Source: Calendula officinalis
Taxonomy: Eukaryota > Streptophyta > Magnoliopsida > Asterales > Asteraceae
NCBI GenBank assembly: GCA_963853835.1
Contig: OY970822.1
Span: 46,774,404 to 46,838,403 of the forward strand
Reading direction: 5' to 3'
DNA length: 64,000 nucleotides
Every line of letters begins with the position of its first letter. Positions within the stretch are counted from its first letter, which is position 1. A program made the translations under genes and the position numbers. The notes under the pieces were generated by a model. It made no database searches. It had not been told where the DNA came from and was given only the letters and a program-made list of their open reading frames with translations. Below, piece by piece: positions 63,434-64,000 of this stretch.

Positions 63434-63546
63434 ACAGTTGTTTTGAAAATAAAGGAGTGTATATGTACAGCAAAGCAGATGTGCTTCATCTCATGAAGCA
63501 CATGTGTTTCGTTACTGGAAGCACATGTGATTTACTAATTAAAATG
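63434..63546. repeat. MULE B palindrome array resumed
   Basis: CAGTTGTTTTGAAAATAAAG, GTGCTTCATCTCATGAAGCA and GAAGCACATGTGATTTAC continue the intron-2 array interrupted at 44230, until the next LTR. Confidence 0.85.
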
Positions 63547-64000
63547 TGTTAGGTCACAACAACCCTGGATTACTTAGTAAATTGATTGGATTATTAATAC
63601 TTAAGACAAATAATGTTTAGAACAAGATTTTAGTCAATGTATAATTCCACTAAGTGTGGTATGCTGCGGAATAGCAATACCACTGATCAATTACAATAGG
63701 ATATAAAAGTGTAAAGTGAATTGGTGAGTACTCCTTTGCAAGGTGATCTCTATTTATAATGTCTATAGAGATCTTACATGATGGCAAAGGAGTAACCGAA
63801 GGACTAAACTAAGGAAATGACTAAGATCAAGGGATTTGATCTTAGTCCGTTACAATACTGACTTGTAACTCAGTCCTTCTACTCAGTATTGGTTTTCCAA
63901 TACTGAGTGCTGACACTGAGTGGCCAATACTGGCCGAACTCAGTATCACTCCTAACTTAGCTAATTTAATCTGCTATTTAATCTAAGCTAGTCTAGCTTG
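63547..64000 (-). repeat. Second Copia LTR of the same family, reverse orientation (partial)
   Basis: Starts TGTTAGGTCACAACAACC, the reverse complement of the LTR 3' end, and follows it to the window edge, with the reversed TATAAATAG and the ACTCAGTATTGG hairpin near 63880-63906. It belongs to a separate insertion or solo LTR that continues past 64000. Confidence 0.85.

Overview
This window is nuclear plant DNA, almost certainly from a eudicot. The base composition is AT-rich, genes carry canonical GT-AG introns, and most of the sequence is transposable elements stacked inside one another. A CYP72A-type cytochrome P450, a chloroplast TatC exon, FAR1/MULE, PIF/Harbinger and Helitron sequences and plant tRNA primer-binding sites all point to a flowering plant. 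The style of the Copia element with a long 3' ORF suggests Asteraceae, but that is only an impression. There is no bacterial-style operon, CRISPR array, rRNA or tRNA gene.

Layout. 1-4053: 5' end of a decayed Ty3/Athila-like retrotransposon on the minus strand (protease, gag, tRNA-Asp PBS, 1.34 kb LTR). 4408-8156: a non-autonomous Helitron that carries a chloroplast TatC exon. 12112-16376: a MULE-type element (MULE A) filled with the palindrome AATCACATGTGATT and a 133-bp tandem array. 16812-24344: a complete 7.5 kb non-coding LTR element (LARD copy A, minus strand, perfect TSD GTATT). 24450-29470: scattered gene remnants, a truncated LTR with a microsatellite, and MITEs.

32105-40280: the only near-intact host gene, a four-exon CYP72A P450. 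Its splice phases all agree and its haem and oxygen-binding motifs are intact, but it has one in-frame stop at codon 91. Its introns hold a 2.1 kb PIF/Harbinger element (TSD TAA), a 2.1 kb solo LTR (TSD GCTTA), four Stowaway-like MITEs and a SINE.

41805 to the window end: a second MULE (MULE B) with the first two exons of a FAR1-type transposase. Its introns are packed with the palindrome GAAGCACATGTGCTTC. A Copia element (44231-63433) sits in intron 2. That Copia element has an extra long 3' ORF with its own phase-consistent intron. A young LARD copy B (53075-60794, plus strand) sits inside that intron. A second Copia LTR in reverse orientation begins at 63547.

Relative ages can be read from the nesting and from LTR divergence. 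LARD B LTRs differ at about one site in 2,235 bp. LARD A LTRs differ at about nine in 1,650. The host Copia LTRs differ at about ten sites plus an indel in about 480. The most unusual signals are the palindrome arrays inside both MULEs, the intron-containing 3' ORF of the Copia element, and a GTTCGCGACGCGAAC promoter-like palindrome module shared by two unrelated LTR families.
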